Shown here piece by piece: positions 4,745 through 5,915 of a stretch of DNA of 5,915 nt. The position numbers and the translations under genes are program-made. Location: assembly GCA_948759685.1 (NCBI GenBank), contig CAQBGY010000169.1:1020-6934 (forward strand), given 5' to 3'. Source of the stretch: an uncultured Eubacterium sp. (lineage in GTDB: Bacteria; Bacillota_A; Clostridia; Lachnospirales; Lachnospiraceae). The notes under the pieces are model-generated. The model made no database searches and was not told where the DNA came from. It saw only the letters and a list, made by a program, of their open reading frames with translations. The first letter of the stretch is position 1; every line of letters begins with the position of its first letter.

Positions 4745-5915
4745 CTATTTTTTAATTTTTATCTTTTTAGCTTTTGACCATTTCTTAGCCCCAACAGCTC
4801 TTACTCTTACATAAAGTTTTTTCTGATTCTTAACTTTCTTGCTCTTAATAGTTACTTTTACTTTCTTCACTGTCTTTTTAACAAGGACTTTCTTAAACTT
4901 CTTAGTCTTTGAAATCTGTACCTGATATTTTTTAGCGCCTTTCACTTTCTTAAATGTAAGTTTAACCTTTGTTGCTGCTTTTTTCTTACTTGCACTCTTA
5001 ACTGTTGTCTTTCCAAGCGCCTTCTTTGTTGTTACCTTTGGTGCTGCTGTTGTTGTCTTTGGAGCTTCTGTAGTTGCAGATGCCTGTGTAGTTGTTTCTA
5101 CAACAGAAGGTGTTGTTGTCTCTGCTGCATCCGGTGTCGTTGTCTCTACTGCATCCGGTGTTGTCTCTACATCCCCTGTTTTATCCATATCAACAACATT
5201 TCCTTTTGAATCTTTTAATATAGGATTGTTGATATCAACTACTACTGCAAGTCCTACTCCGCCAAGGCCTATTACAAAGTCTGCTGCTCCATCTTCAGTT
5301 GCTGTTACCTGAATCTCAACTGTCTGCTCTGCCTGTAACGGATATAATGTGTCATCTCCTGTCTTCTTATAATTTCCATCTACTGGAGATGCTTTCATTT
5401 CAACTGTATATGTATATGTTTCTCCCGGTGTTAAACCTGCAACCTTCTTGCCTACCTGTATTCCCCATGGATCCCAGTTCTGGCATGTCTTCTGCTGTAT
5501 CTTAATATGATTCTTGTCAGCTGCATCTATTCCTGCCACTGCTGTTGAACCATTCCATTTACCAACATAAACATTATAACCACCTACTTGATAATTATTA
5601 TCATCTGCTGGTGCTGCCAATTCCTGATCCAGTACAATATCTGCTGGTGTTGGTGTTGTTTCTACATCTCCTGGTGTTGTCTCTTCGTCACCTGATGTTG
5701 TTTCTACATCTACCGGTGTTGTCTCTTCGTCACCTGGTGTTGTTTCTACATCTACCGGTGTTGTCTCTTCATCACCTGGTGTTGTTTCTACATTTCCCGG
5801 TGTTGTTTCTGGATCTACTGGTGTATTCCCACCTTCTCCAGCCTTATTAAATATAAACGCTGACAATTCATTACTATTCACCGTAGTAATTACAACTGAA
5901 TTATACATTTTTGTA
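4745..5915 (-). CDS. Secreted modular protein with CBM4/9-like domain and Lys-rich tail, 5'-truncated
   Basis: The reading frame is open to the window edge (codons ACA AAA precede the ATG at 5908). It has no RBS or signal peptide there, so this is the C-terminal part of a larger protein. Numbering from 5908: 1-28 (MYNSVVITTVN ... FIFNKAGEG) aligns with the closing strands of the repeat domain in the CotH protein. Residues 33-88 are eight heptads of the form [VE]ETTP[GV]D. Residues 89-242 form a beta-rich domain with WNG, NWDPWGIQVGKKVAGLTPGETYTYTVEMKAS and a closing VVVDINNPILKDSKGN, resembling CBM4/9 (CenC-like) carbohydrate-binding modules. Residues 245-293 are a second Thr-rich linker. Residues 294-387 are a Lys-rich Fn3-like tail (about 43% Lys/Arg) with KKYQVQISKTKKFKKVLVKK and LYVRVRAVGAKKWSKAKK. 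It is probably an extracellular polysaccharide-binding protein held on the cell surface. Any catalytic part would lie upstream of the window. The CBM call rests on pattern only. Confidence 0.85.
   Translation of the reverse strand, partial: TKMYNSVVITTVNSNELSAFIFNKAGEGGNTPVDPETTPGNVETTPGDEETTPVDVETTPGDEETTPVDVETTSGDEETTPGDVETTPTPADIVLDQELAAPADDNNYQVGGYNVYVGKWNGSTAVAGIDAADKNHIKIQQKTCQNWDPWGIQVGKKVAGLTPGETYTYTVEMKASPVDGNYKKTGDDTLYPLQAEQTVEIQVTATEDGAADFVIGLGGVGLAVVVDINNPILKDSKGNVVDMDKTGDVETTPDAVETTTPDAAETTTPSVVETTTQASATTEAPKTTTAAPKVTTKKALGKTTVKSASKKKAATKVKLTFKKVKGAKKYQVQISKTKKFKKVLVKKTVKKVKVTIKSKKVKNQKKLYVRVRAVGAKKWSKAKKIKIKK
5645..5812 (-). repeat. Eight 21-bp tandem repeats coding ETTP heptads
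   Basis: A 168-bp stretch of eight 21-bp units in frame. Units alternate between VETTPGD and EETTPVD, so a 42-bp super-repeat is visible over the central part (TGTTTCTACATCTACCGG alternating with TGTCTCTTCGTCACC on the plus strand). The final units are degenerate. Because the unit is a multiple of three, slippage would change linker length without breaking the frame. It is a spacer in a secreted protein, not a CRISPR array. Confidence 0.9.

Noticed and set aside
5645..5812. Possible CRISPR array
   Set aside because: Units are contiguous 21-mers without unique spacers and are in frame within a coding region.
5299..5850. Plus-strand Leu/His-rich frames opposite the CBM gene and the 21-bp repeats
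   Set aside because: The repetitive LHLPVLSLRHL pattern is simply the 21-bp repeat read antisense; no RBS.

Overview
The window looks like a metagenomic or draft-assembly contig from a low-GC Gram-positive of the Clostridia, most likely a gut Lachnospiraceae-type bacterium. The basis is AT-rich DNA, strong AGGAGG-type ribosome binding sites, Thr/Ser-rich linkers of the ETTP type, and lysine-saturated fibronectin-III-like C-termini. The family-level placement is inference. All genes are on the minus strand, so they are transcribed from high to low coordinates. Both ends cut through a gene. The low end carries about 33 bases of Illumina adapter, so the stop codon found there is not biological.

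In transcription order: (1) 5915-4745 is the 3' part of a secreted modular protein. It has the last strand of a repeat domain, a 21-bp heptapeptide-coding tandem repeat, a CBM4/9-like beta-sandwich, a Thr-rich linker and a Lys-rich Fn3-like tail, and is followed by a hairpin terminator. (2) 4583-3852 is a secreted 243-aa protein with a Thr/Ser linker and the same type of Lys-rich tail; it has a good promoter and RBS. (3) 3836-3318 is a smaller secreted protein with a Lys-rich tail, starting 15 bp after gene 2. (4) 3222-3073 is a 49-codon gene with a strong RBS and no signal peptide, followed by a clear intrinsic terminator. (5) After about 360 bp of regulatory DNA, 2709-34 is a large secreted CotH-kinase-family protein. 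It has two copies of a ~110-aa N-terminal domain, an Fn3-like domain, the CotH domain, and the start of an F5/8-type C domain, where the contig ends.

The genes look like one surface or extracellular locus. Genes 1, 2 and 3 share the Lys-rich C-terminal domain. Genes 1 and 5 share the N-terminal repeat domain. Genes 2, 3 and the 49-aa gene share a gap-free 13-residue motif, GDIxxNP[WF]xxLF[TV], with differing synonymous codons. In the two secreted proteins this motif sits at residues 33-45 in both, just after the signal peptide. The most unusual observation is the small cytosolic-looking peptide that carries this motif behind a YxxPxL N-terminus like that of RiPP leader peptides. A second idea worth testing is that the secreted CotH kinase phosphorylates the Ser/Thr- and Lys-rich neighbours. 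No function is established for genes 1-4.
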